From an uncultured Slackia sp. (GTDB lineage Bacteria > Actinomycetota > Coriobacteriia > Coriobacteriales > Eggerthellaceae), in the NCBI GenBank assembly GCA_900555495.1, contig USLD01000019.1:1-13155 (forward strand): DNA of 13,155 nucleotides. Reading direction: 5' to 3'. Position 1 is the stretch's first letter. Every line of letters begins with the position of its first letter. Of this stretch, positions 1 through 5,345 are shown in pieces. The notes beneath the pieces are model-generated. The model had not been told where the DNA came from and did no database searches. It was given only the letters and a program-made list of their open reading frames with translations. A program made the position numbers and the translations under genes.

Positions 1-371
1 TGAAACCCGCATAAACACTGGCTTTTTTAAGCAACTCGATTTATTCAAACTCGATTGCAGCTGGTGGCTTGCAGACTAAAGGGCTGTTGAGTTTCAAAAC
101 GGGCGTTTTCGGCGCTATCGAGCCTCCAAAGGCGTCCCGCCGCGCCCTTTGGGACAAAAACAAAAACTCAAAGCCCTGAGTTTGAAAAAAGTTTTTGAAG
201 TTGTCCCAGCTTTTGTCCCCGAAGCCGACGAAACGCGACATGGCGTTACCTGACGGCACTCGGCTCGAGACGGCACCGTAAACTGGGTACAACTGGAATG
301 ACGGGACGGCAGAACCGAAGCCATCGAGTGGGAATAGATTTCAGGGTTTCCAGACACAAAACCCCAGTTCA
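1..371. other. Gene-free left-edge tract with nested inverted repeats
   Basis: I see no convincing protein gene here; the open frames present have no ribosome binding site and no recognisable domain. The tract holds several inverted repeats: CCAAAGG (126-132) with CCTTTGG (146-152); GGGACAAAA (151-159) with TTTTGTCCC (211-219); the competing pairing GGGACAA (151-157) with TTGTCCC (201-207); and the perfect 7-bp stem AAACTCA (164-170) with TGAGTTT (177-183) around a 6-nt loop. A short direct repeat AACTCGATT occurs at 33-41 and 48-56. Because a strong + strand terminator follows at 372-405, this could be the 3' untranslated end of a gene lying left of the window, or a non-coding RNA. That reading is inference. 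Confidence 0.4.
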
Positions 372-405
372 GAGCCTTGCGGAAACAGCCCGCAAGGCTC
401 TTTTT
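372..405 (+). terminator. Rho-independent terminator
   Basis: A perfect 11-bp stem, GAGCCTTGCGG (372-382) and CCGCAAGGCTC (390-400), encloses a 7-nt loop and is followed at once by five T residues (401-405). The T tract is only on the + strand side, so it terminates rightward transcription. It isolates the gene at 561 from anything transcribed upstream. Confidence 0.85.
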
Positions 406-495
406 CAAGGACTATGCGAGTCCATCCTTCGCCTGCACTCGGAACATTATCCCTTATCGGGAATAGTCAATAGCGTCCAAGGGGGCATGATGTAC

Positions 496-501
496 TATAA
501 T
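496..501 (+). promoter_or_regulatory. Putative -10 element for the EEP-family gene
   Basis: A perfect TATAAT lies about 60 nt upstream of the GTG start at 561, after a terminator and with no other gene between. No convincing -35 hexamer is present 16-18 nt upstream, so the promoter is weak, activator-dependent, or mis-called. A degenerate inverted repeat (TATCCC ... GGGAATA, about 448-466) lies just upstream and could be a regulator site; this is only suggestive. Confidence 0.4.
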
Positions 502-560
502 ATGGTCTCAAAGAAAAAGGGCGGGGCGTAAAACAAACACGACAGCAGGAGGAGGACGAC

Positions 561-1283
561 GTGCCTGTAGAAATTTTAACCTTAAATGCCGACCTCTACC
601 TCAAAAGCTGGGCGAGCCAAGGCGAAGCAGCATGGAATGCGATTTGGGATGAGATTCAGCCCAGGATCGAAGAGGGCGCCGTGGCCGTCCTGCAAGAAAT
701 GCCCTACCACGCCGATGCCGGCAAAGACCACTTTATGAAAATAGTGAACAAAGACCTGAATGCATATGACGTTCTTTACCGGGTAGAATTGGCCGAACAA
801 AAGCTGACAAACTTAATCGTCGCAAAGCCCAATAAAATCAAAAACGCACAGGGCGTAGAGATAGTAAGCGGCAGAGCGAACCGCTTCGTACCTTTCCAGA
901 TTAACGTCGATGACGAATGGTTCGATGCACTTGCCATACACGCGCATGGCGGTGCCGAGGAAGTAACCGAAAAACTCACAGAACTTGCCGGAAGACAATT
1001 CAAGCCGCAGCTCATAATCGGCGACTTCAACGCAGGAAAAGGAATCAACAACCAAACTGGCTGCGCTACCTATGAAAAAATGCTACAGGATTACTCCCTT
1101 GACGACGCCTGCGACATCAACGGCGAGGAGCTGGCAACTTTCACCGCGGGCACGCCAATCGACCATATCTTGTACCGCCGCGACGGCGATCTTCTTGCGG
1201 ATCCCGCGACAATCATTCGCGAACCGAACGAACTCTCAGACCACGCTCTCATCAGTTGCAATATTAAACGCCCCCAGCAATAG
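561..1283 (+). CDS. Endonuclease/exonuclease/phosphatase (EEP) family protein
   Basis: This 240-residue protein of the exonuclease III / DNase I-like EEP superfamily hydrolyses phosphodiester or phosphomonoester bonds using metal. Motifs visible in order: the N-terminal Asn strand (LTLNADL, N9), the metal-binding Glu (VLQEMPY, E46), the IHAH strand (127-130), IIGDFNAG with D155 and N157, PIDHILY with D201/H202, and the C-terminal LSDHALI with D227/H228. The catalytic set therefore looks complete. There is no signal peptide or membrane segment, so it should act in the cytoplasm. The GTG start at 561 is chosen because AGGAGGAGGA lies 6-7 nt upstream; the protein also begins exactly where the family fold begins. 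Substrate cannot be told from sequence: DNA, RNA, phosphoinositide-like and nucleotide substrates all occur in the family. Its codon use is more AT-rich than that of the integrase or res genes, which fits acquisition by transfer. It stands alone, with an IS element starting about 28 nt after its stop. Confidence 0.85.
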   Translation: MPVEILTLNADLYLKSWASQGEAAWNAIWDEIQPRIEEGAVAVLQEMPYHADAGKDHFMKIVNKDLNAYDVLYRVELAEQKLTNLIVAKPNKIKNAQGVEIVSGRANRFVPFQINVDDEWFDALAIHAHGGAEEVTEKLTELAGRQFKPQLIIGDFNAGKGINNQTGCATYEKMLQDYSLDDACDINGEELATFTAGTPIDHILYRRDGDLLADPATIIREPNELSDHALISCNIKRPQQ

Positions 1284-1312
1284 AGCAATGAACCGCGTCC
1301 CCCAATCTTGGA

Positions 1313-1329
1313 CGCTCCAATTGAAACGC
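1313..1329 (+). repeat. IS left terminal inverted repeat
   Basis: CGCTCCAATTGAAACGC. Its reverse complement matches 2723-2739 (GCGGTTCAGTTGGAACG) at 14 of 17 positions. It lies about 5 nt outside the orfB stop codon, as expected for an IS3-family end. Confidence 0.65.
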
Positions 1330-1346
1330 GCGGCTAAGCCGCCGCT

Positions 1347-1383
1347 AAGGACTGATTCCTGAACTCCTCGGGAGTCAGTCCTT
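1347..1383 (-). other. Strong hairpin inside the 3' end of orfB
   Basis: AAGGACTGATTCCT (1347-1360) pairs with GGGAGTCAGTCCTT (1370-1383): nine perfect outer pairs, then five more allowing two G-T pairs, around a 9-nt loop. It overlaps the last codons of orfB and sits about 20 nt inside the left IS end. No T tract follows on either strand, so it is not a standard terminator. It may stabilise or shield the transposase mRNA. Confidence 0.55.
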
Positions 1384-2231
1384 TCAGTTCCGCCTGGCGT
1401 CTGCGGGTGTTCCAATGCACGATACAAGCCTCCAGATCGGCTTTGAACGACTCGAAGTCGTCCCAGTCCCTGCCGCGGAAGAGTTCGTCTTTGATGTGGC
1501 CGAACAGCCCTTCCGTGCACGCGTTGTCCAGGCAGTTTCCCTTCCGGGACATGCTCTGCACGATGCCCGCCTCGCGCAGCCTCGCCACGTACCGGCCGTT
1601 CTGGTACTGCCAGCCCATGTCGGACTGCATCACCAGACGGGCCCCGGACGGCACCAGCGGGACGAGCATGTCGAGCATCTCCTCCTGCTGCGCCATGTTC
1701 GGCGACCTCGATATCGACCAGGCGGCAATCTCGCGGCTGCCGAAATCGTACGCAGGGGCGAAGTACGCCTTGCCGAAGGAGCATTTGAACTCGGTCACGT
1801 CGGTGCCCATCTTCTGCCACGGGCCGTCGGCCGCGAAGTCGCGCCCCATCACGTTCTCGAAGGTCGCGCCGACCACCCCTTTGTGGGAGTTGTACCTATG
1901 ATAGTCGGTCTCGCGCCTGATGCCGCAGCTTATGCCCAGCTCCTTCATCATCTTGAGCACGGTCTTGTCGGCGATCGAGGCGCCCTTTTCGGCGCGCAGG
2001 CACATTGCTATCTGGCGATGCCCGCATCCGTTCGGCGTGCGGGAGAAGATCTCGGCGACCGCCTCGCGCAGCTCGGGCCTCGTCGGCCTCGACGGGTGCG
2101 ACAGGGCGTAGTAGTACGTCGACCTCGGCAGGCCGGCGCATTCCAGCAGGTCGGAAAGATGGTGTCGCCCCGAAAGCTCGGCTACGGCCTCGGCCCGCGC
2201 CCGGGCAGCAAGCCCAGCTCCGCCTTCAGGG

Positions 2232-2657
2232 CTATCGATTTTTTAGGTACGCCACCTGGGCCTCGAGCTTCTCCACCTTGCGCTCGAGCTCCTGCTCGCG
2301 AGTCGCCGCCTGCGCCCGGGGCCCTTTCGGCCTGCCCTTCGGCGCCGGCCTGAGCGCCTCCGGGCCGCCTTCGCGGTACTTGCGGCACCAGACCTCGAGG
2401 GGCGACATCGACGCTATCCCGAACTCCCGCATGGCCTCGGCCTTCGTCTTGCCCGAATCGACGACGGCGCTGGCCGCGGCGACCTTGGTCTCCCAGCCGT
2501 ACGTCCTCACGCTTCCCATATCCAGCAAAGCCTCCCGTCCGACGGCGTAAAGCGTTCTGCGCCATTGTCGCACGGAATCGCGGGGGATGCCCATCCTCTC
2601 CGCCACCGCCCTGCAGGAAAGGCCGCGCTCGAACATATCCGCGACGAGCTCCCTCAC
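2232..2657 (-). CDS. IS3-family transposase orfA (HTH protein)
   Basis: This 141-residue DNA-binding subunit of an IS3-type transposase contains two helix-turn-helix regions (roughly residues 12-35, CRAVAERMGIPRDSVRQWRR, and 55-92, ending near SPLEVWCRKYREGG). A leucine-zipper-like coiled coil follows at the end (REQELERKVEKLEAQVAYLK), as in OrfA of the IS150/IS3 groups. The start given is GTG at 2657 with a weak GAAAG upstream. The same frame stays open further upstream (KWEAFFTTIYERR), and the first residue of that stretch is TGG where an ATG would be natural, so the original start may have been about 15 codons earlier. OrfA normally multimerises and binds the IS ends; it also represses the element when made alone. 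Confidence 0.75.
   Translation of the reverse strand: MRELVADMFERGLSCRAVAERMGIPRDSVRQWRRTLYAVGREALLDMGSVRTYGWETKVAAASAVVDSGKTKAEAMREFGIASMSPLEVWCRKYREGGPEALRPAPKGRPKGPRAQAATREQELERKVEKLEAQVAYLKNR
2239..2244 (-). promoter_or_regulatory. A6 slippery site for -1 frameshifting (orfA to orfAB)
   Basis: On the minus strand the last orfA codons read CTA AAA AAT CGA TAG, containing six consecutive A residues (T6 on the + strand). Slipping back one base bypasses the TAG and enters the frame encoding SIALKAELGLL, the normal beginning of IS3 orfB. IS3-family elements are known to make OrfAB by programmed -1 frameshifting on such A runs. Confidence 0.6.
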
Positions 2658-2722
2658 GCGTCTTTCGTAGATTGTCGTAAAGAAAGCCTCCCATTTCCTT
2701 TCTCTTGTCCAAGAAACGGGAA

Positions 2723-2739
2723 GCGGTTCAGTTGGAACG
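2723..2739 (-). repeat. IS right terminal inverted repeat
   Basis: GCGGTTCAGTTGGAACG is the imperfect inverted partner of 1313-1329. It lies upstream of orfA, where an IS3-family right end and the transposase promoter would be. Confidence 0.65.
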
Positions 2740-2745
2740 GAGGCT

Positions 2746-3081
2746 TTTTCTTTACCGTTTTACTCCCTTTCACCTACGATTTCGCCATTTACTCCCCGCG
2801 TTTCAAGACAACAAGGCACGGGGCGGTATTCGGAGGAATGGGAGCAAGGATTTATCCCAAGTGAGTGGACGCGCGATTTTTGTCCCCGAGGGCCAAACGG
2901 GCCTGTTTTGGGGTCCGTGAAACTCAAATCGAACTCAATAGGCGTTTTTGCGGTCTTCACATGGCGTTTCCCCAGGCGGTTAATGGGGAGTAAAAACTCA
3001 GCTTACGCAGGATTGAGCAGCGCTCACCGCCTAGCCTGGCGTCCTGATTCGGTTGCGTTGATTGCGAAATGCGGAGAGCCG
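2746..3081. other. Gene-free stretch between the IS and the repressor gene
   Basis: No supported gene; the open frames here lack ribosome binding sites and domains. It contains the 12-mer TTTTGTCCCCGA (2878-2889), also present at 211-222. It has a short dyad GAGTAAAAACTC around 2990-3000 and a weak TGAGC/GCTCA stem near 3015-3030 (GAGCAGCGCTCA). That stem lies downstream of the leftward repressor gene but has no T run, so no clear terminator is visible. No tRNA-like attachment site is recognisable. Confidence 0.4.
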
Positions 3082-3495
3082 CTACAGCGAGGCTTTCCAG
3101 TCCTCGTACTCTGCGGCGTCGATCTCGCCGTTCTCGAGCTGCGCGCGCTTCTCGGCCCACAGCTCGATCGTCATCGCGGCTTTGGGCGCGTGCGGAGCCT
3201 TGGGGATCAGGGAGAGGCCCGAGCCGTCGGCTGCGGGAGCGATGCCGAAGGAGTCCTCGAGCCGTACGAGCAGCGACGCGAGGTCGCCCGCGGTCTCGAC
3301 GCCGTAATCCTTGAGGGCGTTGACGGACACGCCTAGTGCTGCGGCGATGGACTCGAGCAGCTCGGGCTTCACGGCGCGGATGCCGCTCTCGTAGTGACGC
3401 ACGGCCCCCTCGGTCAGGCCGACCGCCTCGGCGAGCTGCGCCTGCGTCATGCCACGCAACTTGCGGTACCGCCTTATGTTCTCGCCTACGGACAT
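3082..3495 (-). CDS. XRE-family helix-turn-helix repressor
   Basis: This 137-residue Cro/CI-like regulator probably represses the excisionase-integrase operon and itself. The HTH_3 domain spans about residues 5-60: MTQAQLAEAVGL, then the recognition helix TEGAVRHYESG, then LLESIAAALGVSVNAL. The C-terminal part (about 75-137) is acidic and charged (ENGEIDAAEYEDWKASL) and shows no LexA/CI peptidase motif or metallopeptidase HEXXH, so derepression by self-cleavage or ImmA-like cleavage within this chain is not evident. The start at 3495 is preferred over an in-frame upstream ATG at 3555, because AGGAGGAGGG lies 3-4 nt before it and the longer form would run through its own promoter. It is divergent from the excisionase gene, with the GTAC operator array between them. 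Confidence 0.85.
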   Translation of the reverse strand: MSVGENIRRYRKLRGMTQAQLAEAVGLTEGAVRHYESGIRAVKPELLESIAAALGVSVNALKDYGVETAGDLASLLVRLEDSFGIAPAADGSGLSLIPKAPHAPKAAMTIELWAEKRAQLENGEIDAAEYEDWKASL

Positions 3496-3526
3496 GCGCC
3501 CTCCTCCTGGAATTACGTACCCGTAC

Positions 3527-3555
3527 ATCTTATCAGCGTACGCAAATGTACGCAA
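3527..3555 (-). promoter_or_regulatory. Leftward promoter for the XRE repressor
   Basis: On the minus strand, TTGCGT (3555-3550), a 17-nt spacer and TAAGAT (3532-3527) make a near-consensus sigma-70 promoter. It fires towards the repressor start at 3495. Operator site 1 (3538-3551) occupies the spacer and overlaps the -35, which predicts autoregulation. Confidence 0.65.
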
Positions 3556-3560
3556 TTCTA

Positions 3561-3589
3561 TTGACAGTACAGATATGTACGTTTACTCT
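3561..3589 (+). promoter_or_regulatory. Rightward promoter for the xis-int operon
   Basis: A perfect -35 TTGACA (3561-3566), a 17-nt spacer and TACTCT (3584-3589) face rightwards, with the xis start 47 nt downstream. The weak -10 with a perfect -35 fits a tightly controlled promoter. Operator site 2 (3567-3580) begins right after the -35 and fills most of the spacer. Confidence 0.65.
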
Positions 3590-3635
3590 GAATCTGTAAA
3601 CCGTACGTATCCGTACGCTATTAATAGGAGGAGCC

Positions 3636-3989
3636 ATGGACGAGAAGGTGGCGAAAACGCCGAGGCCGCATATGTTGGACGCCGACGAGGTCGCGGAGCT
3701 GCTGAGGATCAGGAAAGGCAGCGCTTACGAGGCAATCAGGAAGATAAACGCCGGGCAGGAAGCGCGCGGGCGCGTGGTGATCCGCGGGCGCGTTCGAAGC
3801 GACGTCTTCGACGCCCTGCACTTCCCGGAGGTGGACTGGCATGCCCGCGTACAAGGACGACAACAATGGCACGTTCTATGTGCAGTGCTACTACCGCGAT
3901 GCCCGCGGCTCGAAACGCCACAAGACGAAGCGCGGCTTCCCCTCCGAGGTGGAGGCGGCCGTGCGGGAGGGCCAGTTCAAGAGCCTTAA
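3636..3989 (+). CDS. Excisionase-like small HTH protein (Xis)
   Basis: A small protein encoded directly before a tyrosine integrase, with a MerR/excisionase-type helix-turn-helix at about residues 13-38 (MLDADEVAELLRIRKGSAYE). A strand-rich wing follows (GRVVIRGRVRSDVFDALHF). In integrative elements such proteins bend DNA and direct the integrase towards excision. The ribosome binding site AGGAGG ends 4 nt before the ATG, and the gene sits behind the GTAC-controlled promoter. Odd point: the plausible domain ends near residue 67, just before the int ATG at 3841. The open frame nevertheless continues 149 nt into int and adds about 50 low-complexity residues (Arg, Gly and Pro rich) read in a shadow frame of int. 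The ancestral gene probably ended near 3840 and lost its stop, or an indel changed its end. Function as Xis is inferred from position and domain. Confidence 0.7.
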   Translation: MDEKVAKTPRPHMLDADEVAELLRIRKGSAYEAIRKINAGQEARGRVVIRGRVRSDVFDALHFPEVDWHARVQGRQQWHVLCAVLLPRCPRLETPQDEARLPLRGGGGRAGGPVQEP

Positions 3990-4911
3990 CGGCGGTGCCA
4001 TGGACATGACGTTCTCCGAGTTCGTTGAGGTGTACGCCTCAGAGGTGAAGCCTCGCATACGCGAGCACACGTGGATCACCAAGGAGTACATCATCAACGA
4101 CAAACTCGTGCCGTTCTTCGGGGACATGCGCATGTGCGATGTGAGGCCGATCGACGTCATCAGGTGGCAAAACGAGCTTACCGAGCACCGAGACGCTGAC
4201 GGGAAGCCCTGGGCGCCGACGTACCTGCGCACGGTGAATAACCAGCTCAACGCCATCTTCAACCACGCCGAGCGCTACTACGGCCTAACCGACAACCCGG
4301 TGCGCAGGGTCGACAAGATAGGGTCGAAGAAGGGCGGCGAGATGCAGTTCTGGACCAAGGACGAGTACCTGAGGTTCAGCGAGGCCGTCATGGACAAGCC
4401 GCTGTCGTTCCACGCCTTCGAGCTGCTCTATTGGACGGGCATACGCTGCGGCGAGCTTCTGGCGCTCACGCCGTCCGACTTCATGCTGGAGAGCTCGCGT
4501 CTGCGCATCAACAAGTCGTACCAGAGTCCCCACGGCGTGGACACCGTGACCGACCCCAAGACGCCCAAGTCGGTGCGCACGATCGTCATGCCCGCCTTCC
4601 TGCGCGACGAGATGGCGGACTTCATCGAGATGCGCGACGACGTCGCCCCCGACGAGCGCCTGTTCGCCGTGACCAAGCACTTCCTGGCCCACGAGATGGA
4701 GCGCGGGTGCAAGGCGTCGGGCGTGAAGCGCATCCGCATACACAACATACGCCACAGCCACGTGAGCCTGCTGATCGAGATGGGCTTCTCCGCGCTGGCC
4801 ATCGCCGAGCGCATGGGCCACGAGGCGGTGGACATCACCTACCGATATGCGCACCTGTTCCCCACGAAGCAGGACGAGATGGCCGCCGCGCTCGACGGAG
4901 CGAGGGGGTGA
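3841..4911 (+). CDS. Tyrosine recombinase (site-specific integrase)
   Basis: This 356-residue phage/ICE-type integrase catalyses strand exchange between attP and attB. It has an arm-binding-like N-terminus (about 1-45, TFYVQCYYRDARGSKRHKT), a SAM-like core-binding domain (about 55-155), and a catalytic domain (about 165-345). The catalytic residues all appear: R202 in TGIRCGELLAL, K243 in TPKSVRTI, H301 and R304 in HNIRHSH, H327 in MGHEAVD, and the nucleophile Y336 in ITYRYAHLF. Length and layout are those of a complete, active enzyme. Its ATG lies inside the xis reading frame, so the two are translationally coupled. The next gene starts 5 nt after its stop. No attachment site could be recognised near it, so the integration target is unknown. 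It mobilises whatever is between its att sites, possibly including the neighbouring defence genes; that extent is inference. Confidence 0.93.
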   Translation: MPAYKDDNNGTFYVQCYYRDARGSKRHKTKRGFPSEVEAAVREGQFKSLNGGAMDMTFSEFVEVYASEVKPRIREHTWITKEYIINDKLVPFFGDMRMCDVRPIDVIRWQNELTEHRDADGKPWAPTYLRTVNNQLNAIFNHAERYYGLTDNPVRRVDKIGSKKGGEMQFWTKDEYLRFSEAVMDKPLSFHAFELLYWTGIRCGELLALTPSDFMLESSRLRINKSYQSPHGVDTVTDPKTPKSVRTIVMPAFLRDEMADFIEMRDDVAPDERLFAVTKHFLAHEMERGCKASGVKRIRIHNIRHSHVSLLIEMGFSALAIAERMGHEAVDITYRYAHLFPTKQDEMAAALDGARG

Positions 4912-4916
4912 GAAAG

Positions 4917-5342
4917 ATGCCGTGCGAGAACAGCGCCCGCAAGCGCAGCAAGACGATGGCGTTTCGCTGCACGCCCGAGGAGCACAAGCTCATATGCGAG
5001 ATGGCCGCCTGGAGCGGCATGCTCAGGCAGGATTACATCATCGCTAAGCTCACCAATACCCAGGTCGAGGTGAGGCCCTCTGTGAGCGTGCAGAAGGCGC
5101 TGAAGGGCTCGATGGCGAAGTTGGCCAAGGAAGTGCACCTGGCAGCCTCCTACGGCGAGCTGAGCGAGTCTCTGCAGCAGAGGGTTGAGCTCGTGATGGA
5201 GTTCTTCCTGGCGCTCGGCGAGCCGGTTGATGCGCCGGCGGCAGAGGCATTGCCGCGAACCGCGCCTTTGGAAGAGCCGACAACATCCGTCATGGATGCA
5301 GGCTCCGACACCGCAAGCATCTTCGAGATGGGGCGCATGTAG
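4917..5342 (+). CDS. MobC-like / ribbon-helix-helix protein
   Basis: A 141-residue protein whose N-terminal part (about 11-48, SKTMAFRCTPEEHKLICEMA followed by GMLRQDYIIAKL) has the look of the ribbon-helix-helix proteins of plasmid mobilisation (MobC/relaxosome accessory type): a basic strand followed by two helices. A helical middle (about 58-100) follows. The C-terminal tail (about 102-141) is rich in Pro, Ala, Glu and Thr and is probably disordered. The ATG at 4917 is chosen because it comes right after the int stop with GGGGGTGAG just before it; the same frame is open far upstream but only as a shadow of int. It belongs to the xis-int operon. No relaxase is in view, so a role in relaxosome formation is inferred; it could equally be a small DNA-binding regulator of integration. 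It ends 3 nt from the end of the convergent GmrSD-like gene. Confidence 0.65.
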   Translation: MPCENSARKRSKTMAFRCTPEEHKLICEMAAWSGMLRQDYIIAKLTNTQVEVRPSVSVQKALKGSMAKLAKEVHLAASYGELSESLQQRVELVMEFFLALGEPVDAPAAEALPRTAPLEEPTTSVMDAGSDTASIFEMGRM

Positions 5343-5345
5343 GGC

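Larger units (their letters stand above)
1334..2244 (-). pseudogene. IS3-family transposase orfB (DDE integrase), frame-disrupted
   Basis: The catalytic half is clear in the continuous frame 1334-2005 (223 residues): D69 in TDVTEF, D129 in QSDMGWQYQ, and E165 in CTEGLFGHIKDE form the D,D(35)E triad of rve/IS3 transposases. Upstream of 2005 the same frame continues as ELSGRHHLSDLLE and GLPRSTYYY, the usual N-terminal segment of IS3 orfB, but it has no ATG/GTG/TTG start before a stop near 2244. The expected junction with orfA (-1 slippage at the A6 run, 2239-2244) instead leads into a different frame reading SIALKAELGLLPGRG, which stops at 2182-2184. Joining that to the DDE frame requires one extra base (or loss of two) in the GC-rich run at about 2190-2203. 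So orfB looks broken by a 1-nt deletion, unless this is a sequence error. The start/end given span the slip site to the stop. Confidence 0.75.
1311..2741 (-). mobile_element. IS3-family insertion sequence, probably inactive
   Basis: The element carries the classic orfA/orfB arrangement transcribed leftwards, bounded by imperfect inverted repeats (1313-1329 and 2723-2739, 14 of 17 positions matching). The exact outer ends and the target duplication cannot be fixed: a CTT flanks both sides if the ends are placed at 1310/2743, but the terminal bases then do not pair. The element is more GC-rich than the EEP gene it follows. orfB has lost its continuous frame (see the orfB entry), so this copy is unlikely to make a functional transposase. 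It inserted just downstream of the EEP gene without cutting it. Confidence 0.8.
3517..3616. promoter_or_regulatory. GTAC operator array of the divergent control region
   Basis: Eight GTAC words occur in 100 bp (starting at 3517, 3523, 3538, 3548, 3567, 3577, 3603 and 3613). Six of them form three sites with identical geometry, GTAC-N6-GTAC: 3538-3551, 3567-3580 and 3603-3616. The first is a perfect longer dyad, GCGTAC-N6-GTACGC. GTAC is itself palindromic, so each site is a two-fold symmetric operator as expected for a dimeric XRE protein. Site 1 lies in the spacer of the leftward promoter, site 2 fills most of the spacer of the rightward promoter, and site 3 overlaps the early transcribed region before the xis ribosome binding site. 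That the XRE protein binds here is inference. Confidence 0.75.

Noticed and set aside
298..531. 77-residue + strand open frame
   Set aside because: It runs straight through a strong terminator hairpin and over the -10 element of the next gene, and has no domain.
1415..2353. 312-residue + strand open frame across the IS
   Set aside because: It is antisense to orfB/orfA, rich in Arg, Ala and Pro, and crosses the orfA/orfB junction; it is a shadow of the transposase genes.
2990..3081. tRNA or attachment site next to the integrase module
   Set aside because: I looked for a T-arm (GGTTCGAATCC-like) and a duplicated core and found neither here nor elsewhere in the window.
3496..3555. Longer XRE protein starting at 3555
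   Set aside because: The extra 20 residues would be encoded over the repressor's own -10 region, and the start at 3495 has a perfect ribosome binding site.
3517..3616. Possible CRISPR-like repeat array
   Set aside because: The repeated unit is only 4 bp with 6-26 bp between copies, and it sits between divergent promoters. Operator sites explain it; there are no cas genes in the window.
4431..4916. Upstream part of the long frame that contains the MobC-like gene
   Set aside because: Before the ATG at 4917 the sequence is an Arg/His/Pro-rich shadow of int; the real start follows the int stop.
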